Positions 1 to 10,000 of a stretch of 64,000 nt of DNA are shown piece by piece. Every line of letters starts with the position of its first letter. The stretch's first letter is position 1. The notes below the pieces were generated by a model. The model was not told where the DNA came from. It saw nothing but the letters and a program-made list of their open reading frames with translations, and searched no databases. A program made the translations under genes and the position numbers. Origin of the DNA: Zipacnadum sp036504235 (GTDB taxonomy: Bacteria > Armatimonadota > Zipacnadia > Zipacnadales > Zipacnadaceae); NCBI GenBank assembly GCA_036504235.1, contig DASXVN010000080.1, positions 1 through 64,000 on the forward strand, written 5' to 3'.

Positions 1-1
1 C

Positions 2-75
2 TGTAGGGCGGGGGCTTGTACCCCGCCGTCGCTAGCCGAGCGTTAGTCCGGCGGGGTACGAGCCCCCGCCCGACA
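2..75. repeat. R1 palindromic repeat, full copy
   Basis: Inverted arms (about 2-29 and 48-75) of the form TGTAGGGCGGGGGC...CCCCGCC face each other across a short spacer. The same unit recurs complete at 13469-13543 and as single arms near 21992, 26877 and 60421. It has no coding capacity and lies just upstream of the first gene. Confidence 0.85.
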
Positions 76-202
76 GTACGGCAACGGCTCCCCGTCCCCC
101 CCCGCGTCCTCCCAACCCCCTTGTCATCTGCGGCGCCGTCCCTCATAATGGCGCCTCGTCTCGCTTTATCCATCGTTGCGGTAATCGTTAAAGGAGCCAC
201 TT

Positions 203-2611
203 ATGAGCCAGCCGCTTGCTTTTTGCCATATTTACGGGCAGATGGACCAGACCTCGGATCGCTTTGTCAACGAATTTGAGCACATGTTCGGACTGGACCT
301 GGTCTGCGACACCAGCGTTGATTTCCACACCATTTCCCGGCAGCATGAGGTGCTCGCGGAGGTCCAGAAGCGGGGCGGCCTGGTCTCCCCTGTCTTCTAC
401 CCCGACACCCTGGAGCGCACCGGCGCGGACTCTAACTGGTGGAAGTACCCGACCGAGGAGTGTGTGCGGCGGCTGACGGCGGCTCAGGAGCGCTTCGCGA
501 CGCTGGACCTGGGGCCGCTGGAGTCTATTACCACTTACACGCCCGGCAACGGGCTGGTCGCCGCCTGCCGGCAGTTGGGGGTTACCTCGATCCTGGGCTT
601 CTGCGCGCCGCAGCAGCTCAAGGACGGCGGCTGGGAGATCTCGCACTACGGCGCGCCGCTCTCGCCGTACTTCATCGCCGAGGACGACTTCCGCAAGCCG
701 GAGCGCCCCGGCGACCGGCCGGACCCGGTGCTGATGGTCAATATGGAGCTACGCTCGCCGATCACCTGCCTGCGCCACTCCAACGAGGGGCCCTTCTGCC
801 CGCTGAACGCCCGCGCCGCCGACCGGACCCTGGAGCCGGGACCGGACCCGCTGCAGTATCTCGCGGTGGCCGAGGACTGGCTGCGCGTCGGGGAGCTGAC
901 CGGCCAGCCGATCTTTCTGGACATCAACCTGCAGTACTTCTTCACCGGCGTCTGCTTCTCGCAGAACCGGCGCGCGCTGGAGTGGATCGCCCGGCAGCGC
1001 GACCAGGGACGTCTGCAGGCGGGCGGGGTCAAGCAGTGGGTTGCGGTCATGCGCGAGGCGGGGGGCTTCTTGCCGCAGCGCAGCTACTGGCGCGGCGAGA
1101 TGATGGGCTACCACCCCGGCAACCGCCTGGGGAGCGTGCCCGACATGGTCATGGAGGAGAGCGCCGACCGGCAGCTCGTGTGGCAGGAGGGGGATAACCT
1201 CCCCCGCCGCTGGTATGACTATGGCAAGCCCTGGGACTATCCCGGCTACTGCCCGGACGGGACCGCGCCGGCCTCGGAGGAACTGCCCGGGATCAGCGTG
1301 GAGGTCACGCCGCGGGAGTCGGCGGGCGCGACGCGGCGCTGCTCGGTGCGGATCAGCAACACCGGGGAGGCGCGCCGAACGCCGCTGGCCCTGTGGGACC
1401 TGCTGGGCGAGGCCGCCGGGCCTTTCTCGGTGGCGGCGCCGGAGGGCTGGAGCGCGAGCGTAATTCCGCACCCGGCCGGGACCACCGGCGTGGTGCTCCT
1501 GGAGGGGCCGGCTCCGGCCGGCGAGACCGTGCTGGAGCTGACGATCACCGCCGACCACACGCAGCCCAGTGGCCACAAGCAGCGCTGGGGGAGCCTGCTG
1601 GAGGCGCAGACCTTCTTCCACGGCGGCCGGCCCTATACGGTGCTGGCGGCGCAGACGGCCGAGCCGTTCAGCGTCACCGTGCGGCTGCACCGGCCGCAGT
1701 ATTCGGTGATGGACCCGGTGCGGCACGAGAGCCTGTGCGGGCTGGACTACCAGGACAGCGTCTTCCCCGCCGCCGGGGCGCGCTGCGACTTTGACGCCAC
1801 GCGCATGGCCTGCTGGCACCGCTTCTGGGAGGTCACGGCCGCGGACCTGGAGATTGAGGGCGTCGAGGAAGTGGAGGCGCGCCTGCGGGAGCGCACCCAG
1901 CGGCTGGCCTCCCTGGCGCCGGGGCTGGAGATTCCCGCGCCGGGCTACCTGCGCTTCCACGACCTCAAGGAGCCGGAGACCTGGGATGTGAAACTGGCCC
2001 GGCGCCTCGGCGAGCGCGAGCGGGAGCGGATGAACGCCTGGTTCCGCGAGCAGCGGCCCGGGGCCGGTGAGGTGGTCATCGAGGCCCACCCGGGCATCTA
2101 CATGCCCCCGGGGTCGCAAAGCTGCTCGCTGGCGCACGATTTCGAGTATATCCGCTGCGCCGAGGGGCTGGGCTGCGAGGAGCAGTGCGCCGATTACGCG
2201 CAGGCCTGGGACTGGGGCGTGGCCGGGTGGATCCAGTGGCGGCACCTGGTGATCTCGCTGAGCGGCCTACGCGAGGCCGACGGGCCGTACACGCTGCACC
2301 TGCACAGCTTTGACCCGGAGGGGCGCGACTACGAGCCGCGGGTGTACTTCTTCGACCCGACGGAGATTCCGCCGCGGGGCGAGCCGCAGATGACTCTGAC
2401 GCCGGGGATGAGCTGGCCGCTGCCCAGCGGACGCGAGGGGCGCTGGGAGCCGGGGGCGCTGTGGTCCACGCGCCTGCCTCAGGCCTGCTTGCGGTGGGCG
2501 ATGATCAACGTCCATATCCGCCCGCTGCAAAAGGTGAAGCTATTCGACTGGATCGCCGAAAGCGGTGCGCCGGGACTGTTGAGCCATCTGTGGGTGACGC
2601 GGGGAGGGTAA
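203..2611 (+). CDS. Unrecognised 802-aa protein, possible (beta/alpha) barrel plus beta-sandwich
   Basis: I do not recognise the family. The ATG follows AAAGGAG with normal spacing, so the start is firm. There is no signal peptide, which suggests a cytoplasmic location. Residues 1 to about 350 alternate predicted strands and helices and carry acidic and aromatic clusters (for example DTSVDFHTIS near 35 and FLDINLQYFF near 238), the look of a TIM or polysaccharide-deacetylase-like barrel. Residues about 365-500 look like an immunoglobulin-type beta-sandwich (EVTPRESAG..., VRISNTGEA). A tryptophan-rich C-terminal domain follows (about 620-802). It precedes a cluster of giant secreted glycan-active proteins after a 518-base repeat-filled gap, so it may act on carbohydrate, but that is inference from context only. 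Confidence 0.8.
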   Translation: MSQPLAFCHIYGQMDQTSDRFVNEFEHMFGLDLVCDTSVDFHTISRQHEVLAEVQKRGGLVSPVFYPDTLERTGADSNWWKYPTEECVRRLTAAQERFATLDLGPLESITTYTPGNGLVAACRQLGVTSILGFCAPQQLKDGGWEISHYGAPLSPYFIAEDDFRKPERPGDRPDPVLMVNMELRSPITCLRHSNEGPFCPLNARAADRTLEPGPDPLQYLAVAEDWLRVGELTGQPIFLDINLQYFFTGVCFSQNRRALEWIARQRDQGRLQAGGVKQWVAVMREAGGFLPQRSYWRGEMMGYHPGNRLGSVPDMVMEESADRQLVWQEGDNLPRRWYDYGKPWDYPGYCPDGTAPASEELPGISVEVTPRESAGATRRCSVRISNTGEARRTPLALWDLLGEAAGPFSVAAPEGWSASVIPHPAGTTGVVLLEGPAPAGETVLELTITADHTQPSGHKQRWGSLLEAQTFFHGGRPYTVLAAQTAEPFSVTVRLHRPQYSVMDPVRHESLCGLDYQDSVFPAAGARCDFDATRMACWHRFWEVTAADLEIEGVEEVEARLRERTQRLASLAPGLEIPAPGYLRFHDLKEPETWDVKLARRLGERERERMNAWFREQRPGAGEVVIEAHPGIYMPPGSQSCSLAHDFEYIRCAEGLGCEEQCADYAQAWDWGVAGWIQWRHLVISLSGLREADGPYTLHLHSFDPEGRDYEPRVYFFDPTEIPPRGEPQMTLTPGMSWPLPSGREGRWEPGALWSTRLPQACLRWAMINVHIRPLQKVKLFDWIAESGAPGLLSHLWVTRGG

Positions 2612-2624
2612 GGGCGGCAGCAGC

Positions 2625-2675
2625 CGGCCTCACCCCCGGCCCCACTCCGGGCAGGAGAGGGGGGAACGGCAAAGG
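2625..2675. repeat. R2 hairpin repeat
   Basis: Copy of the family GCCTCACCCCCGGCC...GCAGGAGAGGGGGGAACGGC; the CTCC/GGAG arms are slightly degenerate here. Followed at once by GGCAAAGGCAGGC, the same flank seen in the copies at 16314 and 42715. Confidence 0.8.
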
Positions 2676-2685
2676 CAGGCCGTTT

Positions 2686-2716
2686 CCCCGTAGGGGCGGA
2701 GCTTGCTCCGCCCGCG
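2686..2716. repeat. R4 repeat copy
   Basis: CCCCGTAGGGGCGGAGCTTGCTCCGCCCGCG. It belongs to the same family as the longer copies at 44757-44816 and 63567-63618. Confidence 0.6.
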
Positions 2717-2752
2717 TAAAGGCGGAAGGCGGAGGCGGGACGCCAGTCTAAC

Positions 2753-2806
2753 CTCACCCCCCGGCCCCCTCTCCCGCGCCTGCGGCTTGGGAGAGGGGGA
2801 GTAACG
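2753..2806. repeat. R2 hairpin repeat, long-loop variant
   Basis: CCTCACCCCCCGGCCCCCTCTCCC is joined by a CGCGCCTGCGGC-type loop to GGGAGAGGGGGAGTAACGGC. The same long-loop form occurs at 13401 and 40311. Confidence 0.8.
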
Positions 2807-2896
2807 GCAACGGCGGACGGCAACGGCGAACGGCTGGCCCACACCGCCCTGCGGGCACCCCTCCCGGAGCGAGAGGGGCTTAGCGGCAAACGGCAC

Positions 2897-2922
2897 ACCG
2901 GCGAGACGCCGGCGCCACCGAC
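2897..2922. repeat. R5 repeat copy
   Basis: CACCGGCGAGACGCCGGCGCCACC, the reverse complement of the GGTGGCACCGGCGTCTCGCCGGTG unit found near 26735 and 63319. Confidence 0.6.
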
Positions 2923-3129
2923 GGAAACGGCAACGGCGGGGCGGATCAGGAGATCCACCACCCGTAGGTAGATTGGCAGGCAGCGTGCGGGCGTGTGTTG
3001 CGGTGCGGACACCGCAAGACGCGCCCCTGCGGGAAACGGCCCCCGCGCTACACCCAAGAAGGATATCCGCACCTGCCCCGCGAATACGATTGTGCTTCGT
3101 TGCATACTTGACTGCGGAGGAGAATTGCT

Positions 3130-6100
3130 ATGACGCTTGCGCGCCGCCTGTGGCTGCCTTTGGTGTTAGCCTTCCTGGTGCTAGTTCCCGTTCTGGCGGG
3201 GGCGGCGTTGACGGTGCCCGCTGCGGTACCCGGGTTGACCGTGGCCACGCGCGAGTCACTCCCCGTGGCGCCGCTGCGAGGTTATGGCAGCCTGGGCGGC
3301 GAGTATGTGCAGTACAAGGCCGCTAGCGGTGAGCCAAGCTCGATTCTTCTCATCCAGTGCCCCGACGCGGCGCGGGCGGGGGTGACGCTGGGCAAGTACC
3401 GCTCCGACCTGCGCTGCCTGGGCGGCGTGACTGAGTCGCAAGTGAAGGTCGGCGCGGCTCAGGTCGCGGTGGCCGTCGTCGAGGGTCAGGGGCTGATCTG
3501 GGCCGCGCGACAGGGCGCTACCGTGGCGGTGGTCGCGGCGGCTCGCGAGGCCGATCTGGTGACGCTGCTGGGCGCGCTGGGCGTCGGGGGGTTGACCGGA
3601 CTGGACTACACCGGCGCGCCGGTGCCTGTCTACCTGGACAAGTTCGACCGCTACGGCTGGAGCTTCTGGTACGGGATGTTCGCCACGCCTCCGGACCAGG
3701 CGGCGACCTACGACTTCAAGAAGGAAGACTTCGAGTGGGCGCAGCGGATGGGCGTAGGGGTCCAGGTCGCGGTGACGCTGAACATGCAGGATACCGCCGA
3801 GGGCGTGCCGGACCTGTCCGGCACCGAGTGGGCCATGAACCTGGCGCGCGACATGAACGTGCCCGTGTTTGTGCAGCCCTTCGCTTTCGCCGGGCCGCTG
3901 TGGCTGGCTAACCGCTACCCGCTGCAGATGGAGCAGAAGATGCCGCAGTTTGTGGGCAACTACTACACTCCCGAGGGCCTGGGCGGCGGGGACGACTCCC
4001 CCTCGCATCTGGCCTGGACCTCCACCGAGGCGCTGGACGCGACGCTGAACGCGCTGGCCCCGGCGATCCGCAAGCTGGCGACCTACCCCAACCTCACCGG
4101 CTACACGGAGCTGCACGGCGAGCCGGAGCACAATACCCCGGCGATTTTCATGGAGTACGGCCCCGAGGCGGACAAGGCCTATCAGGGGTACCTCAAGCGC
4201 ATCTACGGGACCCCGCAGGCGGTGGACCAGCGCTGGTACGGCGGGGCGGGCACGATCAAGAGCTGGGCGGACGTGCGGATTCCGGAGGTCGCGAGCTTCC
4301 TGGGCTGGGGGCCGCAGGCCGTGGACCTGCGCGGCGCCTGGCGCACCGCCTGGGACAACAAACTGCCGGCCGAGTCGGTGGCCCAGTGGGCGTCCCCCGA
4401 CCTGGACGACGCGGCCTGGGAGACGAAAGTCGCGCCCGGCGACGATCACAACCTGTGGCGCAGCCAGCGGCGCGTCCCGGCGATCTACCGGCGCAGCTTT
4501 GACCTGCCCGCCGCGCGGCTGGCCGAACTGACGGCCGCCGGGCAGGGCAAGTGCTACCTGTACGTCTGGGACATGGAGCAGGCCAGCGGGCAGAAGGTGC
4601 AGGTGGCCCTCAACGGCGCCGTGGTCGGCGAGCGCACCATCCCGTCGTGGCGGCCCAATTGGTGCGTCTTTGAGGTCTCGGCGGCGCTGCGCGCGGGGCA
4701 GAACCTGCTGGCGCTGCACCTGCCCTGGGGCTACCTGTCCTACCGCGTGTACCTCTCCCCCAACGAGCCGCGCTGCTACCCCGATCTGGGGGCGCAGGTG
4801 AACGCGCGGTGGGTGGATTTCCGCGACTTCACGACCTGGAACCGCTATGACGCGATGAAGCGGACCATGGAAATGTACCGGCGCGAGGACCCTAATCGCT
4901 ATATCAAGCAGATGGCGGTCGGCGGCAACCTGGGCATCTCCAAGGCGCTCTCGGAGGACTACGGCGGCGCTTTCCACGACACCGGCGGGATGGGCGGCAA
5001 CCTGAACGACTTTCTGCCTACGGTATCGCGCGGCGCGGGAATGCCCTTTACCGCCGAGCCGGGGAATCCGGCCCACAACCTGATGGAACTGAAGAATATG
5101 GTGGGCCTGTACGCCAGTGAAGGCGTCAACGCGGTGGACTATTTCATGCACATGGGCGACATTAGCTGGGACCCGGAGCGCCGGGCTTGGTTTGAGGCCA
5201 ACCAGCCCTTTGTTCACCTGTTCGGAAAATACCACGGGCCGACCGCGGCCGTCGCCGTGCTGCACGGGGCGCGCGGCCAAGCGCTGATTGACTATCCGTG
5301 GGACCAGATGGATACGCCGCTGCTGTGGAACGGGCGGCACGGGCCGCTGGGCCTGGAGGGCTACCTCCCCTATCCGCGCGACGTCCTGGTGGAGGGCGAT
5401 TTCGCCCGGGGCAACGCCGACCGCTACCAGATCATCCTCGACGACAACACCATGGTCATGGACGAGGCCCTGGTCACGCGCATCGAGGCGTGGGTGCGGG
5501 CGGGCGGCACCTTCATTGCCTGCGGCCACAGCGGGCAGCATACGCCCGAGGTCGCCAACGCCGCGCCGATCAGCCGCCTCACTGGGTACAAGATGATCGG
5601 CAACGACGACAACCGGCGGATCATCGGCGTGCCCGGGCAGAAGCTGCTCACCGACCCCTACTGGTTCCAGACCGACCCGGACGGGCGGCCGGCGCTGGGC
5701 GGCGCGGGGATGATGATGCAGAAGGTCGCGCCGGACGCGATTGACCTGATCGCCTGGGAGAACAACGGCGGAATCGCCGCCGGGGCGCGGCAGCTCGGCA
5801 AGGGCTGGATCATCACCACGGGAACCTACTACTCGCGCGAGGGCTGGGCCAAGCTGCTGTACGCGCTCAACCAGCCGGTGCTCAACGCCAGCGCCGAGAA
5901 CTGCCAGGTGTCCACCTACGCCAGCAACAACGGCCTGTACGATGTCTACATGGTGTGGGGGCAGCGGATGAAGGACGGCGGCACGACGACGCTGAACATT
6001 CCGGGTATGGCGCCCCAGACGCCGCTGCGGGACCTGCTGGCCGACGCCAAGCTGACCGGCGCCCCGGTGGCAGGCGGCGTCAGCTTCCCCGGCCTGGCCT

Positions 6101-7032
6101 TCAACCAACTGGACACGCGGCCCTATCTCGCGCCGCGCGGCAAGCTGGCGGAGGCCCCGCTGGAGTGGCTGCGGCTGCAGCGCAGTTGGTGGAAGGGCAC
6201 CGTGAAACCGGGCCCCGCGCCCACCACGAAAGCCACCACCAGCAACGGGCTGGACCTGAGCCGCGACTGGCTCTTTGCCCCGGTTCCCGAGGGCGTGGCC
6301 GGCGCGGATCTGGCCGGGCTGAGCCTGAATGATAAGACCTGGGACACCGCCGATCTGGGCTGCTGGAATGTCGTCAAGTACGGCGATATCAGCAAGGGCC
6401 TCTTCCGCAAGCACTTCACCACGCCGGCCGGCTGGGTGCCGGTCCGGGGGCGCACCTACCTGTACCTGCACGGCACCGATGCTGCAACCCTGCGCCCGCC
6501 CTACAAGACTAAGGTCTACCTGGACGGGCAACAGCTCTGGGCCAGCGGCAACAGCCAGTACGACTCCATGTGCGTGGAGATCACCCAGGCGCTGACCCTG
6601 GGGCCGCACGTGGTGGCCGTGGAGGCGGAGAGCAGCACCAAGGTGGGCGGCGTGGTGGGCGGGATGTGGCTGGAGTTTGTCCCGGAGCCGGCGCTGCGGC
6701 AATCCCTGGCCGGCGACTGGGGCAACGGGATGCAGCTTCCGGGGCAGGTAAAGGACCTGACCGGGGCGCGCCGGACCTTCGTCCCCAATCCCCAGGGGCA
6801 GGGCAAGACGGTCATGGTCTATGTTGAGGCCACGACCATGCACTGTATCTACATAAACGGCAAGTACCTGCCGCGCATGAATGTGCCCTACGGCACCCAC
6901 TTCCGCTTCAACATCACGCCCTGGATCAAGTGGGGCGAGGAGAACGTCATCGAGATGCAACCGCACTATACCAACCCGAACACCATCGGGGCGGTGGAAC
7001 TGCGTTACTACGATCCCCAGACGCTCCAGTAA
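3130..7032 (+). CDS. Giant secreted beta-galactosidase-like protein (1300 aa)
   Basis: The ATG follows GGAGGAGAATTGCT and opens a Sec signal peptide (R-rich start, hydrophobic core, cleavage near residue 26). Residues about 30-165 form a small domain shared with the next gene. About 170-390 look like a TIM-barrel catalytic domain with a candidate acid in TELHGEPEHN (near 325). About 395-540 are a GH2-type jelly roll (DLRGAW..., VQVALNGAVVGER). About 690-950 resemble the flavodoxin/GATase-like trimerisation domain of GH42 enzymes (VRAGGTFIACGHSG). Two further jelly rolls close the protein (LDLSRDWLF..., YVEATTMHCIYINGKYL). A GH42/GH2-like glycosidase on plant-type polysaccharide is likely, but the exact family and catalytic pair cannot be fixed by eye. 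Forty-one bases separate it from its paralogue downstream, so the two are probably co-transcribed. Confidence 0.88.
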   Translation: MTLARRLWLPLVLAFLVLVPVLAGAALTVPAAVPGLTVATRESLPVAPLRGYGSLGGEYVQYKAASGEPSSILLIQCPDAARAGVTLGKYRSDLRCLGGVTESQVKVGAAQVAVAVVEGQGLIWAARQGATVAVVAAAREADLVTLLGALGVGGLTGLDYTGAPVPVYLDKFDRYGWSFWYGMFATPPDQAATYDFKKEDFEWAQRMGVGVQVAVTLNMQDTAEGVPDLSGTEWAMNLARDMNVPVFVQPFAFAGPLWLANRYPLQMEQKMPQFVGNYYTPEGLGGGDDSPSHLAWTSTEALDATLNALAPAIRKLATYPNLTGYTELHGEPEHNTPAIFMEYGPEADKAYQGYLKRIYGTPQAVDQRWYGGAGTIKSWADVRIPEVASFLGWGPQAVDLRGAWRTAWDNKLPAESVAQWASPDLDDAAWETKVAPGDDHNLWRSQRRVPAIYRRSFDLPAARLAELTAAGQGKCYLYVWDMEQASGQKVQVALNGAVVGERTIPSWRPNWCVFEVSAALRAGQNLLALHLPWGYLSYRVYLSPNEPRCYPDLGAQVNARWVDFRDFTTWNRYDAMKRTMEMYRREDPNRYIKQMAVGGNLGISKALSEDYGGAFHDTGGMGGNLNDFLPTVSRGAGMPFTAEPGNPAHNLMELKNMVGLYASEGVNAVDYFMHMGDISWDPERRAWFEANQPFVHLFGKYHGPTAAVAVLHGARGQALIDYPWDQMDTPLLWNGRHGPLGLEGYLPYPRDVLVEGDFARGNADRYQIILDDNTMVMDEALVTRIEAWVRAGGTFIACGHSGQHTPEVANAAPISRLTGYKMIGNDDNRRIIGVPGQKLLTDPYWFQTDPDGRPALGGAGMMMQKVAPDAIDLIAWENNGGIAAGARQLGKGWIITTGTYYSREGWAKLLYALNQPVLNASAENCQVSTYASNNGLYDVYMVWGQRMKDGGTTTLNIPGMAPQTPLRDLLADAKLTGAPVAGGVSFPGLAFNQLDTRPYLAPRGKLAEAPLEWLRLQRSWWKGTVKPGPAPTTKATTSNGLDLSRDWLFAPVPEGVAGADLAGLSLNDKTWDTADLGCWNVVKYGDISKGLFRKHFTTPAGWVPVRGRTYLYLHGTDAATLRPPYKTKVYLDGQQLWASGNSQYDSMCVEITQALTLGPHVVAVEAESSTKVGGVVGGMWLEFVPEPALRQSLAGDWGNGMQLPGQVKDLTGARRTFVPNPQGQGKTVMVYVEATTMHCIYINGKYLPRMNVPYGTHFRFNITPWIKWGEENVIEMQPHYTNPNTIGAVELRYYDPQTLQ

Positions 7033-7073
7033 GTCACTGAATCTGTACGCCCAGGAGTAGTGAGAAAAGCCCT

Positions 7074-10000
7074 ATGAGAAACCTGACCATTGCCCTAGTC
7101 GTGACCCTGGCCTGGGGGCTGCTCGCCGGCGCCCAAGCGGACGTTACCTGGACCGCCGGCAAGAGCCGCGTCCTGCCCGAGCGGCCCGCGCTGCGCGCTT
7201 ACGGGCGCGTGCAGGCCGTGGAGACTAGCTACCAGGCACCCGGCAACTTGCCGGTGAGCGTGACCGTCTTCACCTGCCAGGGCGCCCAGCAGGCCCAGAC
7301 ACTGATCGGCAAGTTCCTCGCCGACCTGCAGCTCTCGGCCGGCGTGGAGTTGGAGGAAGTGAGCATGGCGGGGCGGCGCGTGCCGATGGTCGTCACCTCG
7401 GCGCAGGCCGGATTTGTGGGCTGCGTGGAGGGCTCAGTGGCCCGCGTGCTCGCCTGCCCGCAGCGCGCGAACCTGGCGACCTTCGTCAACAGCCACCCGG
7501 AAATGATCCGGGGCGCTGTCCGTCGGGCCGACTATCCGGCTTACCTCGATCGCTTTGACCGCTACGGCTGGGGATGCTACGGGATGGGCGGATTCAACGA
7601 TTTCCATGGCTGGCGCGCGCAGCAGCAGCTTAACCCCGTGGAAGACGTGGACTTCATGGGGCAATACAAGTTCCGCTTCGAGCCGTGGCTGGACCCGACC
7701 GGCTTTGACAACAGCGACGGGATCCGGAGCAACTCGGAAAGCGAGTGGTTCGTCAAGCGCGCGGCCGCGGACGGCCTGGATGTCTCCTTCCGCGTGTACG
7801 GCAACCCCGGCGGCGCGGACTGGACCGAGCGGCGCTTTCCCGAGTATGCCGAGCAGCCTGCTTCCTTTATGATGAGCGGCTGGCATGGCCCCTCGGAGTT
7901 CTGGAAGGCCCAGCCGCACATGACCTGGTATGACCCCGATATTCACCGCTACATGGCGGTCAAGACCATGCAGATGCTCGAGGAATACGTCGACGCCCCC
8001 ACCGCCATGGGCTGGATGCACCCCTCCGGCGAGTTGGCTCACGACGAGTGGTACGACATTCACGATGACTACTCGCCGAAGGCGGCCGCCAACTGGCGCG
8101 CGTGCCTGCAGGCCAAGGGCCTGTCCCTGGCGCAGGTCACCAAAATGTACCAGCGCGCGAAGGCCTTCACCGCCTGGAGCGAGGTGCCGATCCCGGAGTT
8201 CGCCACCTTCGCCGGCCTCGATCAGAGCGTCGCGGACCTGGGCGGCGCGTGGCATTACCGCCTGGAGAACACCAGCACGCAGGCCCCCGCGGCCTCCTGG
8301 TACGACCTGCCCGCCGAGCAGAAGTACGCGGGCGTGGCCGGCAAGTGGTGGGAGAGCGCGCTGGACAGCAACTGGCAGACCATGAACATGCCGGGCAGTG
8401 ACATGGTCTTCAAGATCTTCCCGGCCACCAACACCAACGCCTCTAGCTGGTGGCGCCGCGACTTCACGCTCAGCGCCGCGCAAAAGGGCACCGGCAAGCT
8501 GTACCTGTACTGGTTCCCGATCAGCTACGGGGGAATCCACACCGGGGAGCATCGCCGCTTCCATCAGGTCTATATCAACGGCCAGAAGGTCGGCGAGATC
8601 GGCACCTGGGGAGCGCTGGAGGTCAGCTCGGCGCTGAAAGTGGGCAAGAACGAAATCGCGCTGCAACTGCTGGGCTCGCTCTGGGACGGGCGCATCTACC
8701 TGTCCACCGGGGCGCCGGCCGTCTACCCGTACCTGGGCGCGGACCGCAACCAGCTCTGGGCGCTGTGGAAGAGCTGGCATAAGGACGTCAAGTTCGACGA
8801 CTGGAAGGACATCCTGGACGGCATGCGCCAGACCGACCCCAACCGGCCGATCAAGTTCATGGCCCCCATCGGCATGGGCGCGGACCGCTGGATTCAGCTC
8901 GCGACCAAGTATGGCGGCTTTGGGCACTTCACCGGAGAGGGCATGTGGTATTTCCCGTGGTACAAGCGCTACGGCTGGCTCTATGAAGTCCCGGGCACCA
9001 GCGAGACCGCCGGCCCGGCGAACAACCTCGCCGACCAGTTCGCTTCCTTCCGGCGCACCTTCCTGGCCGGGCTCAACGCCCACGACCCCGTCTTCCTGGC
9101 CCAGACCTACACTCGCAACCCGGAGTTGCGCAACTTCTGGATCACCCACGACCCGGTGCTCAAGCGCATGGGCAAGGCCGATATCTTCGGCCCGCAGGTG
9201 CTCATCTACCGCAGCTCCAAGCAGGAGGGCGAACTGTCCTCCATCACCCCGTATCCGGAGCTGGGCGAGACCACCCGCGAGATTCAGTCCCCGTGGAACT
9301 GGGATATCGGCCGCGGGACGCTGCAGACGCTGGGCCAGTCCTACCTGTACCTCGATGACAACGGCGTACTCGACAAGAAGATGCAGGGCTTTGGCCTGAT
9401 CGTGGACGGCGGCAATGAGGCGCTGACCCCGGCGGTGACCCAGGGCCTGGCGGAGTGGATCAAGGCCGGCGGCACCTACGTGACGATGCCCTTCACCGGC
9501 CGCAACACCTACGAGGCGCCGGATGTGTGGCCGGTGCGGCAGTTGACCGGCTGCGAGATCGGCAAGCTGCGCCGCCCCGGCTCCGGCCGGGTGACCTTCG
9601 GCGCCCAGCAGACCGTGTTCCGGGCGCTGGCCGGCAAGAGCTTCCCCGATCTGGGGCGCTCGATGGACTTCCAGGGCGGCAACCACGACTTGCTGGGCGT
9701 GGAACTCAAGCCGGGCCCGGACTGCGAAGTTCTGGCCACCTTCGAGAACGGCACGCCGGCGATCGTCCGCCACAAGCTGGGTAAGGGGACCGTCCTGGTC
9801 CTGGGCACGGCCTTCTGGCGCAGCAGTGAGGACATCCAGGGCCTGTGGTGGCCGCAGCCTATCGAGACCGACTTTGTGGCCGACCTGCTGGCCGGGGTGG
9901 CTTTCCCGGCCGCCGCCTGCACCAGCGACGACCGGCTAGTCTGGGCGCAGCCCTACCGCACCAACAACGGGCTGTCCGCCTCCACTACGCTGGTGTCGTG

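Larger units (their letters stand above)
2612..3129. other. Gene-free stretch filled with dispersed repeats
   Basis: No credible gene. It contains two R2 hairpin repeats (about 2625-2675 and 2753-2806), a further degenerate R2 arm near 2855-2880, an R4 copy (2686-2716), an R5 copy (2897-2922) and an R4-like stretch near 2970-3040. The last 30 bases hold the GGAGGAG ribosome binding site of the next gene. Confidence 0.75.

Noticed and set aside
2612..3129. Repeat-rich gaps as insertion-sequence remnants
   Set aside because: No transposase fragment in any frame; the repeats are short palindromes without coding capacity.
3256..6966. Long minus-strand open frame antisense to the 1300-aa gene
   Set aside because: Shadow frame caused by high GC and few stop codons. 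Its translation is compositionally biased (Arg, His, Val, Gly) without domain motifs, and the plus-strand gene has signal peptide, RBS and modules.
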